From Ignavibacterium sp. (lineage in GTDB: Bacteria > Bacteroidota > Ignavibacteria > Ignavibacteriales > Ignavibacteriaceae): a DNA stretch of 64,000 nucleotides. Both the position numbers and the translations under genes were made by a program. Location of the stretch: positions 1-64,000 of the forward strand of contig JANWVQ010000091.1 in NCBI GenBank assembly GCA_025056745.1, given 5' to 3'. Under the pieces are notes generated by a model. The model was not told where the DNA came from, ran no database searches, and saw only the letters and a program-made list of their open reading frames with translations. Shown in pieces: positions 30,950 to 41,053 of this stretch (position 1 is the stretch's first letter; each line of letters begins with the position of its first letter).

Positions 30950-32067
30950 TTTTTGTTAAAAAATTCTTTCATTTTCTCATCAATAAAATTTTTTATACTC
31001 TGTTCAAAAATATCTCGGTTAAATCTTTTAGCATATTCAGAAATCTTTCTTGGTGAAAAATAATTCCTGAGATTTTCAAATTTTTCTACAGCTTCGATAA
31101 TATCTCCAGCTGATTGATTTTTGAAATGAATACCGGTGAAATTATCAACAACAGTTTCAGCAGTTCCCCCTCTATTTAAAGCAATAACGGGAGTTCCACA
31201 AGCCATTGCTTCAACAACGATTATTCCAAAATCTTCTTCAGCTGCAAAAATAAAAGCCTTAGCTTTTTGCATATAATTTTTCAAACTATCAAATTCTTGA
31301 TAACCTAAGAATTTAATATTTGGCTTTAAAATCATTTTTATTTTTTCTTTTTCAGGTCCACTTCCAATTAAAACTAATTTTTTGTCAGGCATTTGGGAGA
31401 AAGCTTCTACAATTAAGTCAATTTTTTTATATGGAACTAATCGAGATGCGGTCAAATAAAAGTCTTCTTTTGTCTCGCAGAGTTGAAACAAATTAGTATC
31501 TACCGGAGGATAAATTACGAATGCTTCTCTCTTATAAATTCGTTTAATTTTTTCTGCTATATAATTTGAATTTGCAATCAGATAATCAGGAAGTTGTGCA
31601 GATTTTAAATCCCATTTTCTTAGATAATTAAGAATTCTTGTAGCAAGAATTTTTTTTAAGCCTTTATTAAGATCAGCAGCTTCGAAGTAACGTTCAGCCT
31701 CATCCCAGATATATCGCATCGGAGAATGACAATAACTGATATGAATCTGATTTTTATTTTTTCTTACTCCTTTAGTTACAGCGTGTGAACTTGAAAGAAT
31801 TAAATCATATTTTGATAAATCAAATGACTCAATTGCTTTAGGAAAAAGAGGTAAATATTTTCTGTGATGCTTTCTTGCTAAAGGAAGTTTTTGAATAAAG
31901 GTTGTTTTAGCAAATTTTCCTTTAAGAATTTGTTTTCTTTGCTCATAGTTTAGAAAATCTACTAAAGCAAACACATCTGCATCTGGAAAAATATTTAAGA
32001 ATGATTCTACTACTCGCTCAGAGCCAGCATAATTGACAAACCATTCGTGAACTATTGCGACTTTCAA
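30946..32067 (-). CDS. Glycosyltransferase family 4 / GT1-fold
   Basis: VAIVHEWFVNYAGSERVVE, FYLTASRLVPYKKIDLIVEAF, EEDFGIIVVEAMACGTPVIALNRGGTAE. Confidence 0.92.
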   Translation of the reverse strand: MKVAIVHEWFVNYAGSERVVESFLNIFPDADVFALVDFLNYEQRKQILKGKFAKTTFIQKLPLARKHHRKYLPLFPKAIESFDLSKYDLILSSSHAVTKGVRKNKNQIHISYCHSPMRYIWDEAERYFEAADLNKGLKKILATRILNYLRKWDLKSAQLPDYLIANSNYIAEKIKRIYKREAFVIYPPVDTNLFQLCETKEDFYLTASRLVPYKKIDLIVEAFSQMPDKKLVLIGSGPEKEKIKMILKPNIKFLGYQEFDSLKNYMQKAKAFIFAAEEDFGIIVVEAMACGTPVIALNRGGTAETVVDNFTGIHFKNQSAGDIIEAVEKFENLRNYFSPRKISEYAKRFNRDIFEQSIKNFIDEKMKEFFNKK

Positions 32068-32177
32068 ATTCGATTTATTATTGAATTATTGTTGACAAAG
32101 ATAAAAAATAAGTAATAAAGTTTATTAAATTTTTAAGCAGATTGATTCTTTATTTAATTTTATGACAAAGAAAAAAA

Positions 32178-32951
32178 TTGATTATGATTTCAATTATTAC
32201 AATTACATTTAATAACTTCGAACAACTTAAACAAACTCTCGATTCAATTCCTAAATTGGATTTTATCGAATCGGTTGTAATAAATGGTGGAGACTGTCCA
32301 AAGACAAAAAAATTTTTGGAAGACTATCCTTGTAAATCAATTTCAGAAAAAGACGAAGGAATATCTGATGCTTTTAACAAAGGCATAAAATTATCTTCAG
32401 GTGATTATATAATGTTTTTAAATTCTGGAGATGTTTTGATATCTCCGGATTACCTTTTTAAAGCCAAATCAATTTTAGATAATAATAAAGATATAGTTTT
32501 CGTCCATTCAAATATTATTTTTTCAGATCAACTCGGCGCCGAATTATTTATGAAACCTCTTATGAAAAATTTAGGTCGTGGAATGCCTTATCTTCATCAA
32601 ACTATGATAGTTAGAAGAAAAGTTTTTGATGAAGTTGGATTGTTCAAAAAAGAACTTAAATATGCAATGGATTTTGATTTGGTTGTTAGAATGGAAAAGA
32701 AAAATTATAAAGGCTTTTATTTGAATGAAGGTGCTGTTGTGAAAATGGATGGAAGTGGTGTTTCAATTGTTAAAGAAAAAGACTCAATTTTAGAATGTTT
32801 CAAGGTGTTAAAGGATGAAAAGTATTTAACATTTAGAAATTTAGTTGGATTTATAATTAGATTTCTTAAGTTTTTAGGTAGAAAAACACTTCTCTCAATA
32901 AAAGGAGATCGTATTTTGAAGTTTATAAAGCTAAGTAAATATAAACCTTAG
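32178..32951 (+). CDS. Glycosyltransferase family 2
   Basis: ISIITITFNNFEQLKQTLDSI, DEGISDAFNKGIKLSSGDYIMFLNSGD. Confidence 0.9.
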   Translation: MIMISIITITFNNFEQLKQTLDSIPKLDFIESVVINGGDCPKTKKFLEDYPCKSISEKDEGISDAFNKGIKLSSGDYIMFLNSGDVLISPDYLFKAKSILDNNKDIVFVHSNIIFSDQLGAELFMKPLMKNLGRGMPYLHQTMIVRRKVFDEVGLFKKELKYAMDFDLVVRMEKKNYKGFYLNEGAVVKMDGSGVSIVKEKDSILECFKVLKDEKYLTFRNLVGFIIRFLKFLGRKTLLSIKGDRILKFIKLSKYKP

Positions 32952-33820
32952 CTGAATTTGTAAAATAATCCTCTGATTAATCCTATTACTCTTCCAGTAA
33001 TACTTGAAAATGCAGAAAGTATTTTTTTTATATTCAATGTAAAAAAACCAATGATGATATTGTAAAAGGGAACAGCAATCATTTCAACTAATTCATAAAT
33101 AACAACAATCTTTTTTTCTTTAAATAGCCATTTGGCCACCAAGCCACCTTTACCAAATCCGTATCTAAATGATTTTTTTATTTCATCTGAAATTGAATTG
33201 TTCAGGATGGGTGGATGATAAATAATTAGCTCGTGAAAAAAATCAATTTTGTTTTTATTGAAAAATGCTTTCCAAACTAAGTCCGTTTCCTCAGCGGCGC
33301 CCCAAAATGATCCTACTCCGAAATCTGAACTAAATCTTTTTAGCTCTTCAAATAATTTGGCTCTTACAACTAAGTTTGATCCCATAATTTTTTTTGTATC
33401 AGCAAATCCCTTTATTCCACCTTTCATTTTTTGTCTTTTACTATAATATTTTTTATCAGTTTCATTCAGACAAGCACCACCAAATAGATCAAGTTCAGGA
33501 TTTTTTTTTATGATTTCGAAAAGAACTTTTGAAAAGTTTTTATCTGCAAAACCATCATCATCACAGAAAAATATGTATTCTACATCCGGCGGAATGGTGA
33601 TAGAATTTCTCGCAATGGAAATTGATTTTGTATGAACATTAATTACTTCTATTATTTTATTATTAACAATATCATCAGGTAAAATTAATGGTTTCAGATT
33701 TTGATCAATTAAAAAAATTTTTGAAGGTAAAAAATCTTGTGCTAAGATAGACTTCAACGCACGCTCAACAAATTCAGTGCTTCTATTGATAGTGTTTACT
33801 ACTGCGATATAATTTATCAT
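32948..33820 (-). CDS. Glycosyltransferase family 2
   Basis: VNTINRSTEFVERALKSILAQDFLPSKIFLIDQN, FFCDDDGFADKNF, GAAEETDLVWKAF. Confidence 0.85.
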   Translation of the reverse strand: MINYIAVVNTINRSTEFVERALKSILAQDFLPSKIFLIDQNLKPLILPDDIVNNKIIEVINVHTKSISIARNSITIPPDVEYIFFCDDDGFADKNFSKVLFEIIKKNPELDLFGGACLNETDKKYYSKRQKMKGGIKGFADTKKIMGSNLVVRAKLFEELKRFSSDFGVGSFWGAAEETDLVWKAFFNKNKIDFFHELIIYHPPILNNSISDEIKKSFRYGFGKGGLVAKWLFKEKKIVVIYELVEMIAVPFYNIIIGFFTLNIKKILSAFSSITGRVIGLIRGLFYKFS

Positions 33821-33826
33821 ATTTTT

Positions 33827-34750
33827 TTAGATACTTATCCCAAGTTTTTTGAGATGATTTTTTATTTTTTTCTTGATTCCAAGTTTATGGAATAATCTAC
33901 TTTCAAGTTCGTCTGCCTCTATGTTTGAGATTATTTCAGAGGGATGAGATAATGGAAAAGTCATTTTTTCTAATTTCATTTTTCCATAAAGTCCAGCTTT
34001 ACCAGTGTGAGTAGCATTTGGATTATTAAATCCAATATTTAAAACAAGGTTTTTAGAGGGAATTATTGATAATCCTTTATTTTTCCATATTGTATATTCA
34101 AGTTGATAATCCCAAGTATTTATATCACCATTATAAACTTCATCATATATTGTTTTCCAATATTTAACAGCTTTTTTATTGTTAAGAATATTTTTTAAGA
34201 ATTGTAGTTGATTAATTTCTGCCCAATCTGACATTGACACATCATATTTTTGCCAAACCCTTCTCCAAGAGGCCCAACCCCAAATGTGAGCAAATCTTGA
34301 GAAATAATAACTATAATTTTTTACTTCATAATCTGATAAAACTTTATTTCCAGAGATTAGCATTACTTCTTCTCTGTCCTTGTAATATTCTAGTAACTCC
34401 TGACAATATCTGAAAAATGATTGGTCTGGTAGGCAATCGTCTTCAATAAAGATAGCCCTATCAACATTTTCAAAAACCCAGCTAATACCACTTGAAACTC
34501 TTTTCTTGCAACCTAAATTAATATCGGAATAGTTTCTTTTTACATCGCACTCCCAATCAATATTCTCTACAATTGCTCTTGTTTGTTCACAAATTTTATC
34601 TTCTCCAATTTTATTTTTTCTAGGTCCATCAGCAATTATAAAAAACTGTTTTGGTTTTGCTTTTCTGATTTCCTCAAAAACTATTTTCGTTGTATCTGGT
34701 CTGTTAAATATTATAAAAGCAACGGGTGTATTCAGTTTAAAATCTTCCAT
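33827..34750 (-). CDS. Nucleotide-diphospho-sugar transferase / glycosyltransferase
   Basis: VAFIIFNRPDTTKIVFEEIRKAKPKQFFIIADGPR, IFIEDDCLPDQSFFRYCQELLEYY, WGWASWRRVW. Confidence 0.83.
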   Translation of the reverse strand: MEDFKLNTPVAFIIFNRPDTTKIVFEEIRKAKPKQFFIIADGPRKNKIGEDKICEQTRAIVENIDWECDVKRNYSDINLGCKKRVSSGISWVFENVDRAIFIEDDCLPDQSFFRYCQELLEYYKDREEVMLISGNKVLSDYEVKNYSYYFSRFAHIWGWASWRRVWQKYDVSMSDWAEINQLQFLKNILNNKKAVKYWKTIYDEVYNGDINTWDYQLEYTIWKNKGLSIIPSKNLVLNIGFNNPNATHTGKAGLYGKMKLEKMTFPLSHPSEIISNIEADELESRLFHKLGIKKKIKNHLKKLGISI

Positions 34751-34834
34751 AAAAACAATTAAACTTATTACTAATTATTTGACTTCTAAATTTAACTTTG
34801 AAAAGTCAATAAATTAAAATATTAGAAAGTTAAA

Positions 34835-35602
34835 ATGGTATGTAAAATCTGCTCATCCGAAACTGAATTATCTTTTACACATAAAGTTTTGAAAAAATAT
34901 GATGTAAAATATTTCAGGTGTTTAGATTGTAATTATCTTTTTACTGAGAATCCATATTGGCTTGAGGAAGCTTATAAAAGTAGCATAAATCTTTCAGATA
35001 CTGGAATTTTAAGACGTAATATCTATTATTCAAAAGCTGCTGCTATCTTGATATTTTTTTACTTTGATTATAGGAAAAAATTTTTGGATTATGCTGGTGG
35101 ATATGGAATTTTCACAAGACTTATGCGTGATATTGGATTTGATTTTTACTGGCACGATGATTACACTCAAAATCTTCTTGCGAGAGGCTTTGAGATGAAG
35201 GATAACAATTATGAACTGATTACAGCATTTGAAGTATTTGAACATTTTGAAAATCCAATAATCGAAGTAAAGAAAATTCTCAATTACTCTGATAATATTT
35301 TGTTTTCTACGCAAACTATATCTGAGAATATTCCATCTTTAGATTGGTGGTATTATGGTTTTGAACACGGCCAACATATTTCATTTTACTCAAAAAAAAC
35401 TTTTGAACGAATGGCGAATATTCTGGGCTTAAAATATAGTAGTCTTGGTGAATTACATTTATTATCGAAAGAAAAAAGAATTAAGCTAAATTCTAAGTTG
35501 TTAAAATTATTAGCTCTTTCAGATTTCTATCTTATCACTAAACTAAAATTAAAAGGTAAACATTTTACTGATCATCTTTTAATTAGAGATCAAAATAAAT
35601 GA
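34835..35602 (+). CDS. Class I SAM-dependent methyltransferase with N-terminal zinc ribbon
   Basis: CKICSS...CLDCNYLF; LDYAGGYGIFTRLMRDIGFDFYWHDDY; AFEVFEHFENPI. Confidence 0.85.
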   Translation: MVCKICSSETELSFTHKVLKKYDVKYFRCLDCNYLFTENPYWLEEAYKSSINLSDTGILRRNIYYSKAAAILIFFYFDYRKKFLDYAGGYGIFTRLMRDIGFDFYWHDDYTQNLLARGFEMKDNNYELITAFEVFEHFENPIIEVKKILNYSDNILFSTQTISENIPSLDWWYYGFEHGQHISFYSKKTFERMANILGLKYSSLGELHLLSKEKRIKLNSKLLKLLALSDFYLITKLKLKGKHFTDHLLIRDQNK

Positions 35603-36774
35603 AAATCAATTTATTACTTGTTAAGACATTAAATATTTACAGATTTCTAATTTATTTGTTGATCGATTTTATTATTTCATTTTACAAGCAAGAGAAAAAA
35701 AATAATTCTTTACTTCTAATCAGACTGGACTTAATTGGCGATTATTTACTTTTTAGAAATTTTCTTCAAATAATAAGGGAAAGTGAAAAATTTAAAGACT
35801 ATCATATTACACTTTTAGGTAATGAAATATGGAAGAGTTTGGCGGAAAAATTTGATAAAGAATTTGTAGATGAATTTATCTGGATTAATAGAAAAAAATT
35901 TAATGATAACTTTTTCTATAAATTCAAAGTATTAAAAATAATATACCTTAAAGGATTTGAAACAGTAATTGAATGCTCCTATTCGAGAGAAATTCTTTTT
36001 GGTGACGTAATTGTTAACACTAGCAGAGCACAGAATCGCATTGGAAGCTCTGGAGCAAACGATAATTATGTTAAATGGAAAAGAAATTTAATAACCAATA
36101 AATATTACAATCATATCATACCCGCTCGGAATGATATAATTTTCGAGTTCGAAAGAAATAAAGAATTTTTTTCTCAAATTTTGAATCAAAACATTACCAT
36201 CAACAAACCATATCTTTCTATTGAAAGAGTTGAAAATAAATTTTCTTATCTGAAAAATTTCATTATTGTTTTTCCTGGTGCTACCCAAAAAAAACGGAAG
36301 TGGTCAACGGATAAGTTTGCTGAAGTGATCAATTACATCATCAGCGAATATAAATTATTAATTGTTATTGCTGGCTCTAAAAAAGATACTGTTTTGGCAA
36401 AAAAAATTTTAAGTAAAGTAAATTATAATCTGATTGAAGACCTTACTGGTAAAACTGATCTTCCTCAATTGGCTAAATTAATTTCACAAGCAAGATTATT
36501 AATTTCAAATGAGACTGGAGCAATACATTTCGCAGCAATTTTGAACACTCCTTTTATTTGCATATCAATTGGAAATCACTTCGGAAGATTTCATCCTTAT
36601 CCTGATGAAATGGTAGTAAAAGGGGAATATATTTTCCCAGATGAAATAAAAAAATCACTAAACGATATAGATTATTTGAAAACAAAGTTTGGTTATGGAT
36701 CGAATCTAAACATAAATGAAATAAGTGTAAATGATGTTATAATGAAAGTAGATAAATTTTTACGAAATAATTAG
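35599..36774 (+). CDS. Glycosyltransferase family 9 (heptosyltransferase-like)
   Basis: LLIRLDLIGDYLLFRNFLQ; FPGATQKKRKWSTDKFAEVI; LISNETGAIHFAAILNTPFICIS. Confidence 0.9.
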   Translation: MKINLLLVKTLNIYRFLIYLLIDFIISFYKQEKKNNSLLLIRLDLIGDYLLFRNFLQIIRESEKFKDYHITLLGNEIWKSLAEKFDKEFVDEFIWINRKKFNDNFFYKFKVLKIIYLKGFETVIECSYSREILFGDVIVNTSRAQNRIGSSGANDNYVKWKRNLITNKYYNHIIPARNDIIFEFERNKEFFSQILNQNITINKPYLSIERVENKFSYLKNFIIVFPGATQKKRKWSTDKFAEVINYIISEYKLLIVIAGSKKDTVLAKKILSKVNYNLIEDLTGKTDLPQLAKLISQARLLISNETGAIHFAAILNTPFICISIGNHFGRFHPYPDEMVVKGEYIFPDEIKKSLNDIDYLKTKFGYGSNLNINEISVNDVIMKVDKFLRNN

Positions 36775-36814
36775 ATGTTAATGTTTAATTTTAATTTAGA
36801 AATTTTAGGAAATT

Positions 36815-37711
36815 ATGAAGTTAGGAATAGTCGCAAATATTACTAAAGAGAATATTCTGGAGGTTGTTTCTTCATTCACATCGAAATTAAAAGATAATAA
36901 TATTGATTATATCCTCACTAAATCTCTTCTTGAAGCTGATGGAAAAATCAAAATCGAGTTGTTCGAAGAAATTATTTTGAGTGATGATGAATTATATAAA
37001 AATGCTGATATAATTATTTCAATTGGTGGTGATGGGACTATGTTAAACACAGCATTTAATGCATTAAAGTATGAAAAACCTGTTTTAGGAATAAATATTG
37101 GTAAACTTGGTTTCCTAGTTGAAGCAGAGCTTTCTCAAATGGATTTTATTATAGATTGCATTAAAAATAAAAATTATAAAATTGATGAGAGAATTGTAAT
37201 TTCAGGAGATATTTTTGGTAAGCAGGAACAGATTTTAGCTTTTAACGATATTGTGATTGATAAAGGTTCTTGGCATAAAATGATTGAGTTAAGTATTTGG
37301 GTTGATGATGAATATGTTTCAACTTTTAATGCAGATGGAATAATTATTGCAACTCCAACTGGCTCAACCGGATATTCAATCTCTGTAGGTGGCCCTATTA
37401 TAAGTCCTAAAGCGGATGTTGTATCATTATCACCAATATCTCCACACAGTTTAACTGTAAAACCACTCGTGCTACCAAGCAATCAAGAGATTTTAATTAA
37501 GGCTGATTCATTACACAATTATGTACAAGTTAGCTGCGATGGTCAGAGGGCTTATAATGTTCCTCCTCCAATGGAAATAAAAATTAAAAAGAGTGAAAAA
37601 AAATTGAAACTTATAAGTACCTCATTATCCTCTTATTTTTCTACTCTTAGGAAAAAACTTTTATGGGGAATTGATATCAGACATTCAAATAAAGAGGGAA
37701 AAGAAAGATGA
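36815..37711 (+). CDS. nadK: NAD kinase
   Basis: ISIGGDGTMLNTAF; NADGIIIATPTGSTGYSISVGGPII. Confidence 0.95.
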   Translation: MKLGIVANITKENILEVVSSFTSKLKDNNIDYILTKSLLEADGKIKIELFEEIILSDDELYKNADIIISIGGDGTMLNTAFNALKYEKPVLGINIGKLGFLVEAELSQMDFIIDCIKNKNYKIDERIVISGDIFGKQEQILAFNDIVIDKGSWHKMIELSIWVDDEYVSTFNADGIIIATPTGSTGYSISVGGPIISPKADVVSLSPISPHSLTVKPLVLPSNQEILIKADSLHNYVQVSCDGQRAYNVPPPMEIKIKKSEKKLKLISTSLSSYFSTLRKKLLWGIDIRHSNKEGKER

Positions 37712-38214
37712 AAATAATTTTAATCTACCTTTTTTTGATTTCATTAAATTTATTTGGACAAGATTATAATCATTTTACTATAGACACAGTCAAGAATAAA
37801 AAAATGTTAATTGGTTATTGTACAAAAGAAGCTTTTCAAGATACAGCTTTCTCAAATTGGTTTAATGAAAATTATTCTAACTATCAACCTGATAATCAGA
37901 TTTTGGATGAATTACAGAATTTTTTGAACAACTTAAAAATTAAAATTGTTTTGGGAACGTGGTGCAGTGATAGCAGGGAATTTGTTCCAGCCTTTTTGAA
38001 AATTCTTGATTCAATTAAATTTCCAGAAGAAAATTTAGAGATGATTTGTGTCGATAGGAATAAAAAAGGATATCAAAACGAAGTTGATAATCTCGATATA
38101 AATTTTGTCCCGACTTTTATTTTTTATAAAAATGATAAAGAAATTGGTAGAATAATTGAAATTCCAAATACAACCTTAGAAAATGATTTTCTAGAAATTG
38201 TAAAAAACAATTGA
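37708..38214 (+). CDS. Secreted thioredoxin-family protein with CxxS active-site variant
   Basis: Signal peptide; LGTWCSDSREFVPAFLKIL; cis-Pro NFVPTFIFYKND; 4-nt overlap with nadK. Confidence 0.8.
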   Translation: MKIILIYLFLISLNLFGQDYNHFTIDTVKNKKMLIGYCTKEAFQDTAFSNWFNENYSNYQPDNQILDELQNFLNNLKIKIVLGTWCSDSREFVPAFLKILDSIKFPEENLEMICVDRNKKGYQNEVDNLDINFVPTFIFYKNDKEIGRIIEIPNTTLENDFLEIVKNN

Positions 38215-38291
38215 AAAGCCGAAACAAAAACTTTATTAATTCATCTAATATCTGAAAAACATAGACACGATAACAATAAATAGGAGAAAAT

Positions 38292-39137
38292 ATGAACGCA
38301 ATTAAAACTGTATTCTTAATGTCTTTAATGATGGCTTTATTCTTATTAGTTGGATATGCCATCGGTGGAAATGCAGGAATGACAATAGCTCTTCTGTTTT
38401 CAATTATTATGAACTTTGGTTCATATTGGTTTTCTGATAAAATTGTTTTATCGATGTATCACGCAAAACAAATCACTAGAGCTGAAGCTCCTAAGTTTTA
38501 TGATATGATAGAAAGACTAGCACAGAATGCAAATCTCCCTATGCCAAAAGTTTATATTATAAATGATCCAACACCAAATGCTTTTGCAACCGGAAGAAAT
38601 CCTCAAAATGCAGCTGTAGCTGCAACAACAGGTATATTGCAAACCCTCAATGATGAAGAAATAGCTGGAGTGATGGCTCACGAATTGGCTCACATTAAAA
38701 ACCGTGATATTTTGATTAGTACAATTGCTGCAACTTTAGTTGGTACTATTTCATATATCGCTCATATGGCTGGATGGCTTACAATGTTTGGTAGAAATAA
38801 TGATGAAGAAAGCGGAAGTGGTCTTGGTGGATTATTGTTGATAATTCTTTCCCCAATAATTGCGACAATGCTTCAACTTGCAATATCTCGTTCAAGAGAA
38901 TATATGGCTGACGAAGGAGGTGCAAAAATTTGTAGAAATCCACTCGCACTAGCATCAGCACTTTCAAAAATTTCACGTGCAAATCAAATTCATCATATGA
39001 GAAATGTTGAACCGGCAACTGCTCATATGTTTATTGTAAGTCCTTTATTTGGTGGAATTGGTAAGCTTTTCTCAACTCATCCACCAATTGAAGAGCGAAT
39101 AAAAAGATTACAAAAATTAGCTGCAGGTAGAATCTGA
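38292..39137 (+). CDS. htpX: Zinc metalloprotease HtpX
   Basis: TM segments, GVMAHELAHIKNRDILI, SREYMADEGGA, FSTHPPIEERIKRL. Confidence 0.94.
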   Translation: MNAIKTVFLMSLMMALFLLVGYAIGGNAGMTIALLFSIIMNFGSYWFSDKIVLSMYHAKQITRAEAPKFYDMIERLAQNANLPMPKVYIINDPTPNAFATGRNPQNAAVAATTGILQTLNDEEIAGVMAHELAHIKNRDILISTIAATLVGTISYIAHMAGWLTMFGRNNDEESGSGLGGLLLIILSPIIATMLQLAISRSREYMADEGGAKICRNPLALASALSKISRANQIHHMRNVEPATAHMFIVSPLFGGIGKLFSTHPPIEERIKRLQKLAAGRI

Positions 39138-39145
39138 TTAGTAAT

Positions 39146-39745
39146 TTGAAATATATTAACAAAGCTGGGATGTTGTCATTCCAGCTTTTTATTTTTTTCT
39201 CTGTTTTAATTTTTCCCCAAACATCATCGAATCTTGACATCTTCAGGAATTTGACCGATTCATTGACTAATAAAATATTTGAATCATTGAGATATAAAAC
39301 AACTTCAATACAAATAATTTCACAAGAAAATAATCAGTTGAATTACTTAAATGATCAGATAAGATCGAATTTTATTAAAAATAATTTAATGGTAAGAACA
39401 GGAGAAGATGTAGATGAAATACTTATTTTAAATTTTTCTGAAGCTTCTGTTGAATATCCAGAATTATTTAAGGAACATATTTTCGGCAAATATTTTTTAA
39501 CAAGAAAAATCACTTTGTCAGGTATAGTTATTCTATTGAAAAAAAGCGAGACTTTTGATTTTAATTTTACATCATTGGATACGATCGAATATTCTGAATA
39601 CTCTAAATTTGAAAATAAGCTACTACCTTTCACAATTGGTCAACCACCAAAAGAACCTTTTTTCTCAAATCTTATTGAACCTATTATAGCCATTTCAGCT
39701 ACAGCTACTGCTGTTATATTATTTTTCACAGTAAGGTCAAAATGA
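39146..39745 (+). CDS. Hypothetical secreted protein
   Basis: Long ORF between htpX and bamD, same strand, TTG start, N-terminal hydrophobic segment and C-terminal TM-like segment. Confidence 0.55.
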   Translation: MKYINKAGMLSFQLFIFFSVLIFPQTSSNLDIFRNLTDSLTNKIFESLRYKTTSIQIISQENNQLNYLNDQIRSNFIKNNLMVRTGEDVDEILILNFSEASVEYPELFKEHIFGKYFLTRKITLSGIVILLKKSETFDFNFTSLDTIEYSEYSKFENKLLPFTIGQPPKEPFFSNLIEPIIAISATATAVILFFTVRSK

Positions 39746-39817
39746 TTTTATACCTTTTCAACCTTATGATTTTTACTTATTATTGTTTTGTTTTTTATAA
39801 ACATTATTCAAGGACTA

Positions 39818-40582
39818 ATGAAAAAATATTTTCCTGTTGCAATTTTTGTTTTTAATTTGTTCGTAATTATCTCTTGTTCTTCATCAATCGAAACTGCTAA
39901 TTTAACTGCTGAGGAGAGATTAGCAATAGCCTTAAAGTTTTATGAAGATGAAGATTATCTTGAAGCAATTAAAGAATTTGAAGCTATATTAATCCAATTT
40001 CCTGCAAGTGGTATTAATGATGATGCTACCTACTACCTTGGAATGTCCCGATTCAAAAGAGGTGAATATCTTCTCGGTGCTTATGAATTTAGTAAATTAA
40101 TAAAATCGATGCCAACAAGTGAATATCTTTCTAAATCGCAGTTTATGTTAGCAGAATGTTATTATCAACTTTCGCCAGATTTTTCTTTGGAACAAAGAAA
40201 TACAGTTAAAGCGATTCAAGAATTTCAGGCTTTTATTGATTTTTTCCCTTTGGATGAAAAAGTCGCAGAGGCAGAGGCTAAAATCGCTGAGTTAAATCAG
40301 AAGTTAGCAAAAAAAGAATTCGAAACGGCAAGAATATATGAAAAGTTAGAATATACTAATGCAGCACTTTTTTATTATGATAATGTAATGCAAATTTATC
40401 ACGATACAGAATATGCTCCATTAGCACACTTTAATAAAATAAACCTCCTGATATCTAAGAAAAAATTTGACGATGCATTGGAATCAGCAAAAGATTTTGT
40501 TAAAAATTATCCGAATAACTCAAAAGTTTCAGAAGTTCAGAAGATAATAGTTGATCTCGAAAAGCAACTATCCGTAAATTAA
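39818..40582 (+). CDS. bamD: Outer membrane assembly lipoprotein BamD
   Basis: MKKYFPVAIFVFNLFVIISCSSS lipobox; TPR LYFEDEDYLEAIKEFE-type repeats, YYLGMSRFKRGEYLLGAYEF; ATG 39818 preferred over the track start because it opens the signal peptide. Confidence 0.87.
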   Translation: MKKYFPVAIFVFNLFVIISCSSSIETANLTAEERLAIALKFYEDEDYLEAIKEFEAILIQFPASGINDDATYYLGMSRFKRGEYLLGAYEFSKLIKSMPTSEYLSKSQFMLAECYYQLSPDFSLEQRNTVKAIQEFQAFIDFFPLDEKVAEAEAKIAELNQKLAKKEFETARIYEKLEYTNAALFYYDNVMQIYHDTEYAPLAHFNKINLLISKKKFDDALESAKDFVKNYPNNSKVSEVQKIIVDLEKQLSVN

Positions 40583-40585
40583 TCA

Positions 40586-41053
40586 ATGAAAAAAGTAAGT
40601 GAATCTCAAATCGAAATGACAGAATTAGTTCTGCCAAATCATACCAATCAACTTGGTAATCTGCTTGGTGGACAGTTGATGCATTGGATAGACATTTGTG
40701 CAGCATTAAGTGCGGCTAAACATTCAAACACCGTTTGTGTAACAGCTTCGGTTGATAGAATTGACTTCCATCATCCGATAAAACTAGGAGATGCAGTAAC
40801 TTTAATTGCATCAGTTAATCGCGTATTTAAAACTTCTATGGAGGTTGGTGTTAAAGTTTATGCACAGAACTTTCGACTCGGAACAAAAATTCATACAAAT
40901 ACGGCATATCTAACTTTTGTAGCTGTTGATGAAAATGAAAAACCAATTCCTGTTGAGCAAGTTGTCCCTGAGACTGAGGACGAGATCAGAAGATTTGAGG
41001 ATGCTCTCAGAAGGAGAGAAGATAGACTTAAGAATCGTTCTAAGAATCTTTAA
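40586..41053 (+). CDS. Acyl-CoA thioesterase (hotdog fold)
   Basis: NQLGNLLGGQLMHWIDICAALSAAKHS, VDRIDFHHPIKLGDAVTL. Confidence 0.92.
   Translation: MKKVSESQIEMTELVLPNHTNQLGNLLGGQLMHWIDICAALSAAKHSNTVCVTASVDRIDFHHPIKLGDAVTLIASVNRVFKTSMEVGVKVYAQNFRLGTKIHTNTAYLTFVAVDENEKPIPVEQVVPETEDEIRRFEDALRRREDRLKNRSKNL

Noticed and set aside
32092-32125. TTGACA followed by AT-rich sequence upstream of the GT2 gene
   Set aside because: No convincing -10 element at proper spacing; AT-rich background makes chance matches likely.
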